64,000 bases of DNA. Source: Sphingomonas sp. 8AM (GTDB lineage: Bacteria > Pseudomonadota > Alphaproteobacteria > Sphingomonadales > Sphingomonadaceae). Numbering within the stretch: the first letter of the stretch is position 1; every line of letters starts with the position of its first letter. Positions 7,886-17,866 of this stretch are shown here, in pieces. Made by a program: the position numbers and the translations under genes. Under the pieces are notes generated by a model. The model saw only the letters and a list, made by a program, of their open reading frames with translations, was not told the DNA's origin and did not search any database. The stretch covers positions 3,270,526 to 3,334,525 of the forward strand of contig NZ_LR733844.1 of the NCBI RefSeq assembly GCF_902506455.1, given 5' to 3'.

Positions 7886-9477
7886 TCGCGATCCGTTCGC
7901 TGGTCGACGCGGGGTCGGAGACGTTCGCGGCAAATGACGCGCACAACCGCGCGCTGGTGGCGGGGTTGCGGGAGAAAGCGGCGGCGAGCGCGCTGGGCGG
8001 GTCGGAGCAGCACCGCGCGCGGCATGTCGCGCGCGGCAAGCTGCTGCCGCGCGAGCGCGTCGACCGGTTGCTCGATCCCGGCGCGCCGTTTCTGGAGATC
8101 GGCGCGCTGGCGGCGAACGGTATGTATGACGATGCCGCGCCGGGGGCGGGGATGATCGCGGGCGTCGGGCGGGTGTCTGGGCGCGAGTGTATGATCGTCG
8201 CCAATGACCCGACCGTAAAGGGTGGCGCGTACTTCCCGATGACGGTGAAGAAGCACCTGCGCGCGCAGGAGATCGCGCGCGAGAACCGGCTGCCGTGCCT
8301 GTATCTGGTCGACAGCGGCGGCGCGAACCTGCCGCATCAGGCCGAGGTGTTCCCCGACCGCGAGCATTTCGGGCGGATCTTCTTCAATCAGGCGCAGATG
8401 TCGGCCGAGGGGATCGCGCAGATCGCGTGCGTGATGGGGAGCTGCACCGCGGGTGGCGCTTACGTCCCGGCGATGTCCGACGAGAGCGTGATCGTGCGCG
8501 ATCAGGGGACGATCTTCCTCGCCGGGCCGCCGCTGGTGAAGGCGGCGACCGGCGAGGTGATCTCCGCCGAGGAGCTGGGCGGGGCGGAGACGCATGCGCG
8601 CCGCTCGGGGGTGGTGGATCATGTCGCGGAGAATGACGAACATGCGCTGCTGATCGTGCGCGATATCGTCGCGACCTTGGGGAAGGCGCGGACTCCGGAT
8701 GTGGCGCTGGCCGAGCCGCGCGCGCCGTTGCTCGATGCGGAGGAGCTGTACGGGATCGTGCCGCAGGACGTGCGCGCGCCCTATGACGTGCGCGAGGTGA
8801 TCGGGCGCGTCGTCGACGGCTCCGAGTTTCACGAGTTCAAGGCGCTGTACGGTACGACGCTGGTGTGCGGCTTCGCGCATATCTGGGGGATGCCGGTCGC
8901 GATCCTCGCCAATAACGGCGTGTTGTTTAGCGAGTCGGCGCTGAAGGGCGCGCATTTCATCGAGCTGGCGTGCCAGCGGCGTATCCCCTTGCTGTTCCTC
9001 CAGAATATCTCCGGCTTCATGGTCGGCGGGAAATATGAGGCGGAGGGGATCGCCAAGAACGGGGCGAAGCTGGTGACGGCGGTTGCGACGGCCTCGGTGC
9101 CGAAGATCACCGTCCTGATCGGTGGCAGCTTCGGCGCGGGCAATTACGGGATGTGCGGGCGCGCTTACTCGCCGCGGTTCCTGTTCAGCTGGCCGAATGC
9201 GCGCATCTCGGTGATGGGCGGCGAGCAGGCGGCGAGCGTGCTGGCGACCGTCCACCGCGACGCGGAGACGTGGAGCGCGGAAGATGCGGAGCGCTTCAAG
9301 GCGCCGATCCGGCAAAAGTATGAGGACGAGGGCAATCCTTATTATGCGACCGCGCGGCTGTGGGACGACGGGATCATCGATCCGGTGCAGACCCGCGATG
9401 TGCTGGGGTTGGCCTTTGCCGCGACGCTGAACGCGCCGGTGCCCGAGCGGGCGCAGTTCGGCCTGTTCCGGATGTGA
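7882..9477 (+). CDS. mccB: Methylcrotonyl-CoA carboxylase, carboxyltransferase (beta) subunit
   Basis: This subunit transfers CO2 from carboxybiotin to 3-methylcrotonyl-CoA, giving 3-methylglutaconyl-CoA. The 531-residue product has the family's crotonase-fold carboxyltransferase halves: N-terminal ([37 protein letters not shown]) and C-terminal ([41 protein letters not shown]). ATG 7882 overlaps the previous gene's stop by 4 bases; the frame stays open upstream inside ivd, but that part has no homologous sequence. Its partner alpha subunit lies two genes on, and the pair with isovaleryl-CoA dehydrogenase makes the leucine assignment firm over propionyl- or geranyl-CoA carboxylase. Confidence 0.94.
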   Translation: MIAIRSLVDAGSETFAANDAHNRALVAGLREKAAASALGGSEQHRARHVARGKLLPRERVDRLLDPGAPFLEIGALAANGMYDDAAPGAGMIAGVGRVSGRECMIVANDPTVKGGAYFPMTVKKHLRAQEIARENRLPCLYLVDSGGANLPHQAEVFPDREHFGRIFFNQAQMSAEGIAQIACVMGSCTAGGAYVPAMSDESVIVRDQGTIFLAGPPLVKAATGEVISAEELGGAETHARRSGVVDHVAENDEHALLIVRDIVATLGKARTPDVALAEPRAPLLDAEELYGIVPQDVRAPYDVREVIGRVVDGSEFHEFKALYGTTLVCGFAHIWGMPVAILANNGVLFSESALKGAHFIELACQRRIPLLFLQNISGFMVGGKYEAEGIAKNGAKLVTAVATASVPKITVLIGGSFGAGNYGMCGRAYSPRFLFSWPNARISVMGGEQAASVLATVHRDAETWSAEDAERFKAPIRQKYEDEGNPYYATARLWDDGIIDPVQTRDVLGLAFAATLNAPVPERAQFGLFRM

Positions 9478-9490
9478 TCGAAGGGAGACA

Positions 9491-9961
9491 ATGATGATCC
9501 TGCTGATGCTGTTGGCGCAGACCACGCCCGTCGCCCCGATCGTGAAGGGCACCGCCCTGCCGCCGTCGGGGACCGAGGAGGCGCAGGTGATGGTGCCGGT
9601 CGACGCGCTGCTGCGCGCGATCGAGACGAACGACCGCGCCGCCGCGCTCGCCGCGACGCTGCCGGAGGGCACGATCACCGCGACGCGTACCGCGCCGGAC
9701 GGCGCGCCGCAGCGGCGGACGCTGCGCTGGGCCGAGTGGGCGGCGCAACTCACCCCCGAGCAAGGTCTCGTCGAGAAGCAGGGCGTTCCGGCGATCGAGA
9801 TCGACGACAATGCGGCGATGGTGTGGGCGCCCTATACGGTCACCGTCTCCGGCAAGCCGGTGCAATGCGGCTATAACCTGTTCGACGTGGTGCGCGGGGC
9901 GACGGGATGGAAGATCCTGAACGTCACCTATTCGGCGCGTACCGAGGGCTGTACATCATGA
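9491..9961 (+). CDS. Small NTF2-like protein inside the leucine operon
   Basis: A 156-residue protein of unknown function. A hydrophobic N-terminus (MMILLMLLAQ) may be a short signal sequence, although it lacks the usual basic residues. The middle and end (VDALLRAIETNDRAAALAATL, GYNLFDVVRGATGWKILNV) resemble the NTF2/SnoaL-like lumazine-binding fold: a helix followed by strands ending in a W-K-I-L-N-V strand. AAGGGAGA precedes the ATG, and its stop overlaps the mccA start by 4 bases, so it is co-translated with the carboxylase. Neither an enzyme nor a folding-factor role can be read from the sequence. The fold assignment is tentative. Confidence 0.75.
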   Translation: MMILLMLLAQTTPVAPIVKGTALPPSGTEEAQVMVPVDALLRAIETNDRAAALAATLPEGTITATRTAPDGAPQRRTLRWAEWAAQLTPEQGLVEKQGVPAIEIDDNAAMVWAPYTVTVSGKPVQCGYNLFDVVRGATGWKILNVTYSARTEGCTS

Positions 9962-11811
9962 TCGGATCGCTGCTGATCGCCAATCGCGGCGAGATCGCGC
10001 GGCGGATCATTCGCACGGCGCGCACGCTGGGAATTCGCACGATCGCGGTCCACTCCGATGTCGATGCCGAGATGCCGTTCGTGCGCGAGGCCGATGCGGC
10101 GGTGTGTATCGGCAGCGCGGCGGCGGCGGACAGCTATCTGCGGCAGGACCGCCTGCTCGATGCGGCGCGCGCTACGGGCGCGGAGGCGATCCACTCCGGC
10201 TATGGCTTCCTGTCCGAGAATGCCGAGTTCGCGGAGGCGGTGGTCGCGGCCGGGCTGGTGTGGGTCGGCGCGCCGCCCGCGGCGATCCGCGCGATGGGGC
10301 TGAAGGACGCCGCCAAGGCGCGGATGATCGCGGCGGGGGTGCCGGTGACGCCGGGCTATCTGGGCGCGGATCAGGCGCCCGACCGGCTGCAGGCCGAGGC
10401 GGATGCGATCGGCTATCCGGTGCTCATCAAGGCGGTCGCGGGCGGCGGCGGCAAGGGGATGCGGCAGGTCGACGCGCCGGGCGACTTCGCCGAGGCGCTG
10501 GCGAGTTGCCAACGCGAGGCGGCGGCGTCGTTTGGCGATGCGCGCGTGCTGATCGAGAAATACATCCTGTCGCCGCGTCATATCGAGGTGCAGGTGTTCG
10601 GCGACATGCACGGGCAGGTGGTGCATCTGTTCGAGCGCGACTGCTCGCTCCAGCGGCGGCACCAGAAGGTGATCGAGGAAGCGCCTGCGCCGGGGATGGA
10701 TGCGGCGACGCGCGCGTCGGTGTGCGAGGCGGCGGTGCGCGCGGCCAGGGCGGTCGATTATGTCGGGGCGGGGACGATCGAGTTCATCGCCGATGCGTCG
10801 GAGGGGCTCCGCGCCGATCGCATCTGGTTCATGGAAATGAACACGCGGTTGCAGGTCGAGCATCCCGTCACCGAGGCGATCACCGGGCAGGATCTGGTCG
10901 AGTGGCAGTTGCGCGTCGCCAGCGGTGAGCCGTTGCCGAAGGCGCAGGACGAATTGGCGATCAATGGCTGGGCGATGGAGGCGCGGCTCTATGCCGAGAA
11001 CCCCTCGACCGGCTTCCTGCCGTCGACGGGGCCATTGGAGCGGCTGCGCTTCCCGACGGGGGTGCGCGTCGACAGCGGGGTCGAGGAGGGTGGGGCGGTG
11101 ACGCCGTTCTATGACCCGATGATCGCCAAGCTGATCGTGCATGGCGCGACGCGCGCGCAGGCGGCGCAGCGGCTGGCGACGGCGGCGGCGGGCACGCAGG
11201 TTTGGCCGGTGCGGACCAACGCCGCATTTCTGGCGCGGGCGGCGGCGCACCCCGACTTCGTGGCGGGGCGCGTCGATACCGGGTTTATCGCGCGCCACGC
11301 CGAGACGTTGATCCCGTCGGCAGAGCCGTCGCAGGCGGTGGTCGCGGCGGCGGCGGGGGCGTTGTTGCCTGCGGCGGGTGATACGCCATGGACTGCGTTG
11401 CGTGGGTTCCGCACCAATGCCGCGCCGGCGATGCAGGTGGCCGTCGAGGTGGCCGGGCAGCCCTATGTGGCGGAGCCCGCGCCGTTGCCGGGCGCCGAGG
11501 TCGCGGACGGCGTGCTGTTCGCGGGCGGCGAGGCGTGGCCGTTCGGGGCTCGGCGCGCGGATCAGCTCGGCGGCGCGAGCGAGGGCGATGGTGCGCTGCT
11601 CGCGCCCATGCCGGGGCGTGTGATCGCGGTGCCGGTCGCGCAGGGCCAGCGGGTGTCGCGCGGCGAGCGGTTACTGGTGCTGGAAGCGATGAAGATGGAG
11701 CAGGCGTTGCTCGCGCCGTTCGACGGCGTCGTCGCCGAGCTGAAGGTCGGCGAGGGCGCGCAGGTAACCGAGGGCATGTTGCTGGCGCGGATCAGCGCGG
11801 GAGACGAATGA
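9958..11811 (+). CDS. mccA: Methylcrotonyl-CoA carboxylase, biotin-carboxylase/BCCP (alpha) subunit
   Basis: This subunit uses ATP and bicarbonate to carboxylate its own biotin. The 617-residue protein begins with the biotin carboxylase signature [18 protein letters not shown], has the ATP-grasp glycine loop ([12 protein letters not shown]), [14 protein letters not shown], and a C-terminal biotinyl domain with EAMKMEQ, where Lys579 is 38 residues from the end. ATG 9958 overlaps the upstream stop by 4 bases; the 17 open codons before it have no biotin-carboxylase sequence. With MccB it forms the heteromeric carboxylase. Its stop overlaps the MaoC gene start. Confidence 0.94.
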   Translation: MIGSLLIANRGEIARRIIRTARTLGIRTIAVHSDVDAEMPFVREADAAVCIGSAAAADSYLRQDRLLDAARATGAEAIHSGYGFLSENAEFAEAVVAAGLVWVGAPPAAIRAMGLKDAAKARMIAAGVPVTPGYLGADQAPDRLQAEADAIGYPVLIKAVAGGGGKGMRQVDAPGDFAEALASCQREAAASFGDARVLIEKYILSPRHIEVQVFGDMHGQVVHLFERDCSLQRRHQKVIEEAPAPGMDAATRASVCEAAVRAARAVDYVGAGTIEFIADASEGLRADRIWFMEMNTRLQVEHPVTEAITGQDLVEWQLRVASGEPLPKAQDELAINGWAMEARLYAENPSTGFLPSTGPLERLRFPTGVRVDSGVEEGGAVTPFYDPMIAKLIVHGATRAQAAQRLATAAAGTQVWPVRTNAAFLARAAAHPDFVAGRVDTGFIARHAETLIPSAEPSQAVVAAAAGALLPAAGDTPWTALRGFRTNAAPAMQVAVEVAGQPYVAEPAPLPGAEVADGVLFAGGEAWPFGARRADQLGGASEGDGALLAPMPGRVIAVPVAQGQRVSRGERLLVLEAMKMEQALLAPFDGVVAELKVGEGAQVTEGMLLARISAGDE

Positions 11812-12263
11812 TGGCCGGCCGTCATTATGACGAGTGGCAGGTCGGCGACCGGATCGTTCACGAGATCCGCCGCACCGTGACCGAGACCGACAATCTGCTG
11901 TTCACGACGATGACGCACAATCCGCAGCCGCTCCACCTCGATGCCGAGGCCGCGAAGGCGAGCGAGTTCGGGCAGATCCTCGTCAACGGCACCTTCACCT
12001 TCGCGTTGATGGTCGGGCTGTCGGTCGGCGATACGACGCTCGGGACGCTGGTCGCCAACCTCGGCTATGACAAACTGGTGATGCCGAAGCCGGTGTTCCT
12101 CGGCGACACGCTGCGTGCCGAGACCGAAGTGCATGAGTTGAAGGACAGCCGCTCGCGCCCGGAGGCGGGGATCGTCACCTTCATGCACCGTCTGCGCAAC
12201 CAGCGTGATGAAGTGGTGTGCCAGTGCCTGCGCACCGCGTTGCTCAAGCGACGCGCGGCATGA
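11808..12263 (+). CDS. MaoC-family hot-dog acyl-CoA hydratase
   Basis: A 151-residue single hot-dog protein. The hydratase motif region reads [20 protein letters not shown], with the Asn-Pro..His-x-Asp arrangement of MaoC/R-hydratases, followed by the [19 protein letters not shown] helix. Such proteins add water to enoyl-CoA esters. In this operon the leucine pathway needs hydration of 3-methylglutaconyl-CoA, normally done by a crotonase-type enzyme, which is absent here. The MaoC-CitE pair is also reminiscent of itaconyl-CoA hydratase plus citramalyl-CoA lyase. ATG 11808 (or 11811) overlaps the mccA stop. The substrate is inferred only from context. Confidence 0.85.
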   Translation: MMAGRHYDEWQVGDRIVHEIRRTVTETDNLLFTTMTHNPQPLHLDAEAAKASEFGQILVNGTFTFALMVGLSVGDTTLGTLVANLGYDKLVMPKPVFLGDTLRAETEVHELKDSRSRPEAGIVTFMHRLRNQRDEVVCQCLRTALLKRRAA

Positions 12264-13099
12264 GGTTGCGCTCGCTGCTGTTCGTGCCGGGCGACCGGCC
12301 CGAGCGGTTCGACAAGGCCGCGGCGAGCGGAGCGGATGCGCTGATCCTCGATCTGGAGGATGCGGTCGCGCCTGCGGCCAAGGCGACAGCGCGCGCGGCG
12401 GTGGCGGCGCGGCTGCGGGCGGCGCGCGGTGACGTGGCGGAGTTCGTGCGGGTCAATCCGCTCGGGACGGCGCTGTTGGAGGAGGATCTGGCGGCGCTTG
12501 CCGGGGTGTCGCCGGATGCGATCGTGCTGCCGAAGGCTGAGGGGGGGGCGAGCGTTCTCGATCTCTCTGCGCGGCTGGCAGCGGCGGGGATCGTCGCGCC
12601 GGTGCTGCCGATCGCGACCGAGACACCGGCGGCGATCTTTCAGCTTGGCAGCTATGCGGGCTGTAGCGTGCCGCTCGCCGGGCTGACGTGGGGGGCGGAG
12701 GATTTGCCCGCGGCGATCGGGGCGGCGACCAGCCGTGAGGAAGATGGCCGGTTTACGGCGCCTTATGAGATGGCGCGGTCGCTGGCCTTGTTCGCTGCCC
12801 ATGCCGCGGGGGTGGCGGCGATCGAGACGGTTTATCCGGCGTTTCGCGATGAGGCGGGGCTGGCGCGCTATGCGGCGCGAGCGGCGCGTGACGGGTTCAC
12901 GGGGATGATGGCGATCCACCCGGCGCAGGTCGCGACGATCAACGCTGCCTTTACGCCGACCGCGGAGCAGGTCGCGCACGCGCGGGCAGTGGTCGCGGCG
13001 TTCGAGGCGGCACCGGGAGCGGGGGTGTTGCAGCTCGATGGCAGGATGATCGACGCGCCGCATCTGGTGCAGGCGCGGCGGGTGTTGGAGCGGGTGTAA
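12260..13099 (+). CDS. HpcH/HpaI-type CoA-ester lyase (CitE-like)
   Basis: The 279-residue TIM-barrel protein of the citrate-lyase beta / malyl-CoA lyase family has [17 protein letters not shown] at the N-terminus, the metal-binding [26 protein letters not shown], and [13 protein letters not shown] blocks, and [14 protein letters not shown] near the end. Family members cleave citramalyl-, malyl- or related CoA thioesters by retro-Claisen reaction, releasing acetyl-CoA and an oxo acid. It overlaps the MaoC gene by 4 bases and ends the leucine operon at the place where HMG-CoA lyase would be expected. Whether it cleaves HMG-CoA, citramalyl-CoA or something else cannot be told from sequence. Confidence 0.88.
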   Translation: MRLRSLLFVPGDRPERFDKAAASGADALILDLEDAVAPAAKATARAAVAARLRAARGDVAEFVRVNPLGTALLEEDLAALAGVSPDAIVLPKAEGGASVLDLSARLAAAGIVAPVLPIATETPAAIFQLGSYAGCSVPLAGLTWGAEDLPAAIGAATSREEDGRFTAPYEMARSLALFAAHAAGVAAIETVYPAFRDEAGLARYAARAARDGFTGMMAIHPAQVATINAAFTPTAEQVAHARAVVAAFEAAPGAGVLQLDGRMIDAPHLVQARRVLERV

Positions 13100-13113
13100 G
13101 TTCACGCTTCCGT

Positions 13114-13200
13114 CGTCGCCCCGGACCTGATCCGGGGCCCCGCTTCTTTCTCGCGGGAAGGGAAGAAGAAGCGGGATCCCGGATCAAGTCCGGGATGACG
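13114..13200. repeat. Family B palindrome, copy 1
   Basis: An 87-bp element: CGTCGCCCCGGACCTGATCC at the left pairs with the right arm GGATCAAGTCCGGGATGACG; internal GGGCCCCGCTTCTT and AAGAAGCGGGATCCC arms form the inner stem. It lies between the CitE-like gene and the ABC1 kinase gene. Other copies are at 14589, 27661, 31110, 37049, 41639 and 56883. Confidence 0.88.
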
Positions 13201-13244
13201 GGATAGGCACGGAACCGCGCGCTATTCTCCCGCGCTCTGCCGCC

Positions 13245-14573
13245 ATGCAGGATGATGATCTTTCCAGGGCCCGCCATCGCGCGGTGCCGAGCGGGCGGCT
13301 GGCGCGGCTCGGCGGGTTCGGGCGGCTGGCGGGCGGTGTCGCGGGCGGGATGCTCGCCGAGGGCGCGCGGCGGCTGGCGGCGGGCGAGCGGCCCAAGGTC
13401 GGCGACCTGATCCTCACCCCCGGCAATGCCGCGCGCGTCGCGGATCGGCTGTCGCACCTGCGCGGCGCGGCGATGAAGCTGGGGCAGATGATCTCGATGG
13501 ACGCGGGCGACGTGCTGCCACCCGAGTTGCAGACGATCCTCGCGCAGCTTCGCAATCAGGCCTACCGGATGCCCCCGCAACAGCTCGACCGCGTGCTGCG
13601 CGAGGAATGGGGCGCGGACTGGCGGCGGCGGTTCCGGCATTTCGAGGCGTCACCGGTCGCCGCCGCGTCGATCGGGCAGGTGCATCGCGCGACCTTGCCC
13701 GACGGGCGGGTGCTGGCGATCAAGGTGCAATATCCGGGTGTCGCCGACAGTATCGGCGCGGATGTCGACAATGTTGCGACGCTGCTGCGTGTTTCGGGGC
13801 TGTTGCCGGCGACGCTCGATCTCAAGCCGCTGCTGGCGGAGGCCAAGCGGCAGCTGGCCGAGGAAGCCGATTACGTCCGCGAGGGCGCGGAGCTGCGCGC
13901 CTATCGCGAGCGGCTGGCGGGGGATGCGCGCTATGTCGTGCCGGCGCTGGAGGAAGCGCTGACCACCAGGCGGGTGCTGGCGATGGAGTTCGTCGCCGGG
14001 CGGCCGATCGAGGCGCTCGCCGAGGCGTCGCAGGACGAGCGCGACGTGGCGATGACGTCGCTGATCACGTTGGTGCTGCGCGAATTGTTCGAATTCGGCG
14101 TGATGCAGACCGATCCGAACTTCGCGAATTACCGCTGGCAGCCGGAAACGGGCGCGCTGGTGCTGCTCGACTTCGGCGCGGCACGGCGCGTGCCCGAGGA
14201 GACCGCGGCGGGGTATCGGCGGCTGATCGAAGCGGGGCTGGCGCGCGACCGCGACGCGATCCGCGAGACAGCGGTTGCGGTCGGGTTCCTCGGTTCGGCG
14301 GCGGCGGCGGCGCATCGCCCGGCGATCGACCGGATCATCGCGGCGATCGACGACGCGCTCAACCGGCCGGGCGCGTTCGACTTCGGCGACCGCGCGTTCG
14401 TCCCAGTGGTGCGCGAGGAGGCCAAGGCGATGATCGCTGACCGGACGACGTGGCACGTTCCGCATGTCGAGACGCTGTTCGTCCAGCGCAAGGTGAGCGG
14501 CACGGCGTTGCTCGCGGCGCGGCTGAAGGCGCGGGTCGATGTGCGCGGGCTGGCGGCGGCGGCGGTCGCGTAG
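13245..14573 (+). CDS. ABC1/UbiB-family atypical kinase
   Basis: The 442-residue protein belongs to the ABC1/AarF/UbiB family of protein-kinase-like ATPases linked to ubiquinone biosynthesis and lipid handling. Visible hallmarks are the N-terminal KxGQ motif (GAAMKLGQMISMD), the Ala-rich nucleotide loop (AAASIGQVHRATL), the ion-pair Lys in VLAIKVQYPG, EADYVREG, the catalytic-loop equivalent MQTDPNFANYRW and the metal-binding LDFGAAR. Unlike UbiB of the ubi operon it shows no C-terminal membrane pair and is isolated here between palindromes, so it is better called an AarF-like family member than UbiB itself. Confidence 0.88.
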   Translation: MQDDDLSRARHRAVPSGRLARLGGFGRLAGGVAGGMLAEGARRLAAGERPKVGDLILTPGNAARVADRLSHLRGAAMKLGQMISMDAGDVLPPELQTILAQLRNQAYRMPPQQLDRVLREEWGADWRRRFRHFEASPVAAASIGQVHRATLPDGRVLAIKVQYPGVADSIGADVDNVATLLRVSGLLPATLDLKPLLAEAKRQLAEEADYVREGAELRAYRERLAGDARYVVPALEEALTTRRVLAMEFVAGRPIEALAEASQDERDVAMTSLITLVLRELFEFGVMQTDPNFANYRWQPETGALVLLDFGAARRVPEETAAGYRRLIEAGLARDRDAIRETAVAVGFLGSAAAAAHRPAIDRIIAAIDDALNRPGAFDFGDRAFVPVVREEAKAMIADRTTWHVPHVETLFVQRKVSGTALLAARLKARVDVRGLAAAAVA

Positions 14574-14588
14574 ATCCGACGTTTAACT

Positions 14589-14673
14589 CGTCACCCCGGA
14601 CTTGATCCGGGGTCCCGCTTTACGTCGCGACCGTCGGGAAGAAGCGGGGCCCCGGATCAGGTCCGGGGCGACG
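14589..14673. repeat. Family B palindrome, copy 2
   Basis: An 85-bp element with arms CGTCACCCCGGACTTGATCC and GGATCAGGTCCGGGGCGACG and inner GGGTCCCGCTT / AAGCGGGGCCCC. It separates the convergent ABC1 kinase and rnhA genes and could act as a bidirectional transcript end. Nothing else is seen in this gap. Confidence 0.88.
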
Positions 14674-14703
14674 GTGACAGGGTGGGTCCGGGACGACAAC
14701 GGT

Positions 14704-15165
14704 TCAGACCGTCGCCTTCGTCCGTCCCGCCTCGACCGCCGCGTCGCTTGCCAGACGGTCGGCACGTTCGTTTTCGGGGTGGCCGGCGTGGCCCTTGACC
14801 CATTTCCAGTCGACCCGGTGTGGCCGTGCCGCCTCGAGCAGCGCCTGCCAGAGGTCGGCGTTCTTGACCGGCTTCTTGTCGGCGGTCTTCCAGCCGTTCT
14901 TCTGCCAGCCGTGGATCCACTTGGTCAGCCCGTCCATGACGTAGCGGCTGTCGGTCGACAAAGTCACGCGGCACGGGCGGGTCAGCGCGTTCAGCCCCTG
15001 AATCGCGGCGGTCAGCTCCATGCGGTTGTTGGTGGTGAGCGGCTCGCCGCCGGCCAGCTCCTTCTCGTGCTTGCCGGCGCGGATCACCGCGCCCCAGCCG
15101 CCGGGGCCGGGATTCCCCTTGCACGCGCCGTCGGTGAACAGCTCGACCTGCGTCAGCTCGGTCAT
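14704..15165 (-). CDS. rnhA: Ribonuclease HI
   Basis: RNase HI hydrolyses the RNA strand of RNA-DNA hybrids. The 153-residue product has the normal length and all four metal-binding carboxylates: Asp12 ([11 protein letters not shown]), Glu50 (NNRMELTA), Asp72 ([10 protein letters not shown]) and Asp136 (NERADRLA), plus the basic handle ([21 protein letters not shown]). ATG 15165 overlaps the thrB stop by 4 bases; the frame stays open into thrB but only this start gives a normal protein. It is the last gene of the ispH-thrB-rnhA unit, an arrangement common in alphaproteobacteria. Confidence 0.95.
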   Translation of the reverse strand: MTELTQVELFTDGACKGNPGPGGWGAVIRAGKHEKELAGGEPLTTNNRMELTAAIQGLNALTRPCRVTLSTDSRYVMDGLTKWIHGWQKNGWKTADKKPVKNADLWQALLEAARPHRVDWKWVKGHAGHPENERADRLASDAAVEAGRTKATV

Positions 15166-16118
15166 GCGAACGCCGCCGGATGGGCTTCGTACCAGTCGAG
15201 CCGGCGGAGATAGGCGAGCGGGTCCTTGCGCATCACCAACGCGTCGGCGGGCGTATGCAGCCAGTCCCACGCGCGGCTGAGCAAGAAGCGGATGCACGCG
15301 CCGCGCGCCAGCAGCGGCAGCGCGGTGCGCTCGGCATCGCTGAGCCCGAACGCGGCGGTATAGCCGGTCAGCAACGCGGCGCCGACCGCGGCATCGGGGT
15401 TCTCGCCGCGGGCGTCGAAGGTCCATGCCGAATGCATTACCGCGACGTCATAGGCGCGGACGTCGGTGCAGGCGAAGTAGAAGTCGATCAGCCCGGTGAC
15501 GGCGTCACCGTGCATCAGCACGTTGTCCGGGAACAGGTCGGCGTGGATCGCGCTGACCGGCAGGTCGAGCGGCCATGCCTGCTCGACGCCGCGCAGTGCG
15601 GTGTCGATGCGGTCGAACAGGCCGGGCTGGATCGTGTCGAGGTCGCGCCCGCATTTCTCCAGCAGCGGTCGCCATGTCGCGATGCCCATCGAGTTGACGC
15701 GCGTCTGGCGGAAGTCGGCGAGCGCGGCGTGCATGTCGCCCATCGCGGTCGCCGCCGAATGCGCCTGTGCCGGGGTCGGGTGCGACACCGACACGCCGGT
15801 CAGGAAGCGGATCAGGCAGGCCGGGCGTCCCTCCAGCGTCTGGATCACCGCGCCGTCGCGGTCGGGGATCGCCGGCGGCACCGCCACTGCGCGCGCGGCG
15901 AGATGATCGAGCAGCGCCATGAAAAACGGCAGATCGTCCGCCGCGACGCGCTTTTCATAGAGCGTCAGGATGAAGCGCGCCGTCGTGGTGTCGACGAGGT
16001 AGTTGGAATTCTCCACCCCCTCGGCGATGCCCTTGACGGAGACCAGTTCGCCGACGTCGTAGCGGCGAAGGAAGGCAGCGAGCGCCTCGGCGGAGACGTG
16101 CGTGTAGACAGCCATCAT
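15162..16118 (-). CDS. thrB: Homoserine kinase (ThrB, APH-fold type)
   Basis: It phosphorylates homoserine for threonine synthesis. The 318-residue protein is the aminoglycoside-phosphotransferase-fold type typical of proteobacteria such as Pseudomonas and alphas, not the GHMP type of E. coli. Key motifs are [20 protein letters not shown] (nucleotide-binding strands and Lys), the catalytic loop [10 protein letters not shown] and the metal site IDFYFA. Either ATG 16118 or 16115 (MM) may start it. It follows ispH with a 7-base gap and overlaps rnhA by 4 bases, so the three are co-transcribed. Confidence 0.93.
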   Translation of the reverse strand: MMAVYTHVSAEALAAFLRRYDVGELVSVKGIAEGVENSNYLVDTTTARFILTLYEKRVAADDLPFFMALLDHLAARAVAVPPAIPDRDGAVIQTLEGRPACLIRFLTGVSVSHPTPAQAHSAATAMGDMHAALADFRQTRVNSMGIATWRPLLEKCGRDLDTIQPGLFDRIDTALRGVEQAWPLDLPVSAIHADLFPDNVLMHGDAVTGLIDFYFACTDVRAYDVAVMHSAWTFDARGENPDAAVGAALLTGYTAAFGLSDAERTALPLLARGACIRFLLSRAWDWLHTPADALVMRKDPLAYLRRLDWYEAHPAAFA

Positions 16119-16125
16119 GCGTGCG

Positions 16126-17103
16126 TCAGGCGGCGGCGTCGAGCCCGCGCGGCAGCTTGAACGCGATCGTCTCGCGCGTCGTCTCCTCCTCGCGCTCGGT
16201 CACGTCGAAGCGGGCCGCCAGCCGGTCGACCAGCTCGCGCACCAGCAATTCGGGAGCAGAGGCACCGGCGGTGATCCCCAGCGTGCCGACGCCGTCGAGG
16301 AACGCCCAGTCGAGGTCGCTGGCGCGCTGGATCAGCGCGGCGCGGATTCCCTGCCGCTCGGCGACCTCGACCAGCCGCACCGAATTCGACGAATTGGGCG
16401 CGCCGATCACCAGCACCGCGTCGCATGCGTCGGCGATCGCCTTGACTGCTGCCTGCCGGTTCGAGGTGGCGTAGCAGATGTCCTCGCCGCGCGGCGCCTG
16501 GATCGCGGGGAAGCGGCGGTGGATCGCGGCGACGATCGCCGCGGTATCGTCGACCGACAACGTCGTCTGCGTCAGGAACGACAGGTTTTGCGGATCGGGG
16601 ACAACCAAGGTGTCGACGTCCTCAACCGTCTCGATCAGCGACATGGCGCCCTCGGGCACCTGCCCGAACGTGCCGATCACTTCCGGGTGGCCGGCGTGAC
16701 CGATGAAGAGGATGTGGCGGCCGGAGTCGACCAGCCGTTCGGCCTGACGATGCACCTTCGAGACGAGCGGGCAGGTCGCGTCGAGATAGTCGAGCCCGCG
16801 GTTCTGCGCCTCGGCGGGCACGGACTTGGGCACGCCGTGCGCGGAGAACACCACCGGCGCGCCATCGGGCACCTCCGTCAGTTCCTCGACGAACACCGCG
16901 CCCTTCGCCTTCAGCGAGTCGACCACGAACTTGTTGTGGACGATCTCGTGCCGGACATAGACCGGCGCGCCATGCTTCTCGATCGCCAGCTCGACGATGC
17001 GGATCGCGCGGTCCACGCCGGCGCAGAAGCCGCGCGGCGCGGCGATCAGCAATTCCAGCGGGCGGCGGGTGGCGGCGGCGGGGTCGGTGACGGGATCGGC
17101 CAT
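16126..17103 (-). CDS. ispH: 4-hydroxy-3-methylbut-2-enyl diphosphate reductase
   Basis: IspH is the last enzyme of the MEP isoprenoid pathway, reducing HMBPP to IPP and DMAPP with a [4Fe-4S] cluster. The 325-residue product keeps all three cluster cysteines: Cys27 ([11 protein letters not shown]), Cys111 ([11 protein letters not shown]) and Cys210 ([11 protein letters not shown]). It also has the substrate motifs [22 protein letters not shown] and [13 protein letters not shown]. The 14-residue extension before the first strand is unremarkable. It heads the minus-strand ispH-thrB-rnhA unit. Confidence 0.96.
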   Translation of the reverse strand: MADPVTDPAAATRRPLELLIAAPRGFCAGVDRAIRIVELAIEKHGAPVYVRHEIVHNKFVVDSLKAKGAVFVEELTEVPDGAPVVFSAHGVPKSVPAEAQNRGLDYLDATCPLVSKVHRQAERLVDSGRHILFIGHAGHPEVIGTFGQVPEGAMSLIETVEDVDTLVVPDPQNLSFLTQTTLSVDDTAAIVAAIHRRFPAIQAPRGEDICYATSNRQAAVKAIADACDAVLVIGAPNSSNSVRLVEVAERQGIRAALIQRASDLDWAFLDGVGTLGITAGASAPELLVRELVDRLAARFDVTEREEETTRETIAFKLPRGLDAAA

Positions 17104-17218
17104 GCCGGCGGCTCTACGCGAATGCTTGCTCCGGCGATAGACGCTTCCTATGCTGGCGACGACCCGGGGCCGTTTCGCGGCGCCGTTTCACTTGTGCCCA
17201 TTGCCCGGGATTGTGTTT

Positions 17219-17866
17219 GTGAACGCTCGCCAAATCGCCGCTCCGCTGATCCTCCTGCTCGTGGGTGGATGCGCGAAGAGCGGGGAGATCGATGTTTCCG
17301 GCGGGGGTGCCGGCATCACCGCGGTGCGCAGCGCCTGCCCGACGGTCGGCGTGCCCGCGGGCACCGGCGACGTGACGTTGTTCGATCCGTCGAACAGCCG
17401 GGCCGCCAGCGCGATCGACGTGGTCGCGACGATCAGCAACGTGCGGTCGACCTGCGACGATCAGGGCGCCGACGTCACGACGCGCGTCACCTTCGACGTC
17501 CGTGCGCGTCGCACCCGTACCGATGGCGCGCGTGACGTGACCTTGCCCTATTTCATCGTCGTCACCCGCGGTGGCAGCCAGGTGGTCGCCAAGCGAGTGT
17601 CGCAGGTCGGGCTTCATTTCGATGCGGGGCAAGGCGTCAGCAGCACCAGCGCCGAGGCGAACAGCGCGGTGGCGCGCAGCGCCGCGACGTTGCCGCAGGA
17701 CGTCCGCGACCGGCTGACGCGGCGTCGCAAGGCGGGTGACGATGATGCAGCGGTGGATCCGCTCGCCGATCCGAAGGTGCGTTCGGCGGTGGCCTCGGCA
17801 TCGTTCGAGGCGTTGGTCGGCTTCCAGCTCACGCAGGACCAGCTCCGCTACAATGCGACGCGCTGA
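17219..17866 (+). CDS. Putative lipoprotein of unknown function
   Basis: From the GTG at 17219 the product has 215 residues and a classic type II signal: basic start, hydrophobic APLILLLV core and lipobox LVGGC, with acylation predicted on that Cys. The mature part has a strand-rich segment (AIDVVATISNVRSTC, TTRVTFDVRAR, LPYFIVVTRGGSQVV) resembling a small beta-sandwich domain and a charged C-terminal helix region (DVRDRLTRRRKAGDDDAAVDP). An upstream open stretch beginning at 17150 would bury the signal sequence and is unlikely. I do not recognise the family; it appears to be an envelope protein. It stands alone, downstream of the divergent ispH gene. Confidence 0.75.
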   Translation: MNARQIAAPLILLLVGGCAKSGEIDVSGGGAGITAVRSACPTVGVPAGTGDVTLFDPSNSRAASAIDVVATISNVRSTCDDQGADVTTRVTFDVRARRTRTDGARDVTLPYFIVVTRGGSQVVAKRVSQVGLHFDAGQGVSSTSAEANSAVARSAATLPQDVRDRLTRRRKAGDDDAAVDPLADPKVRSAVASASFEALVGFQLTQDQLRYNATR

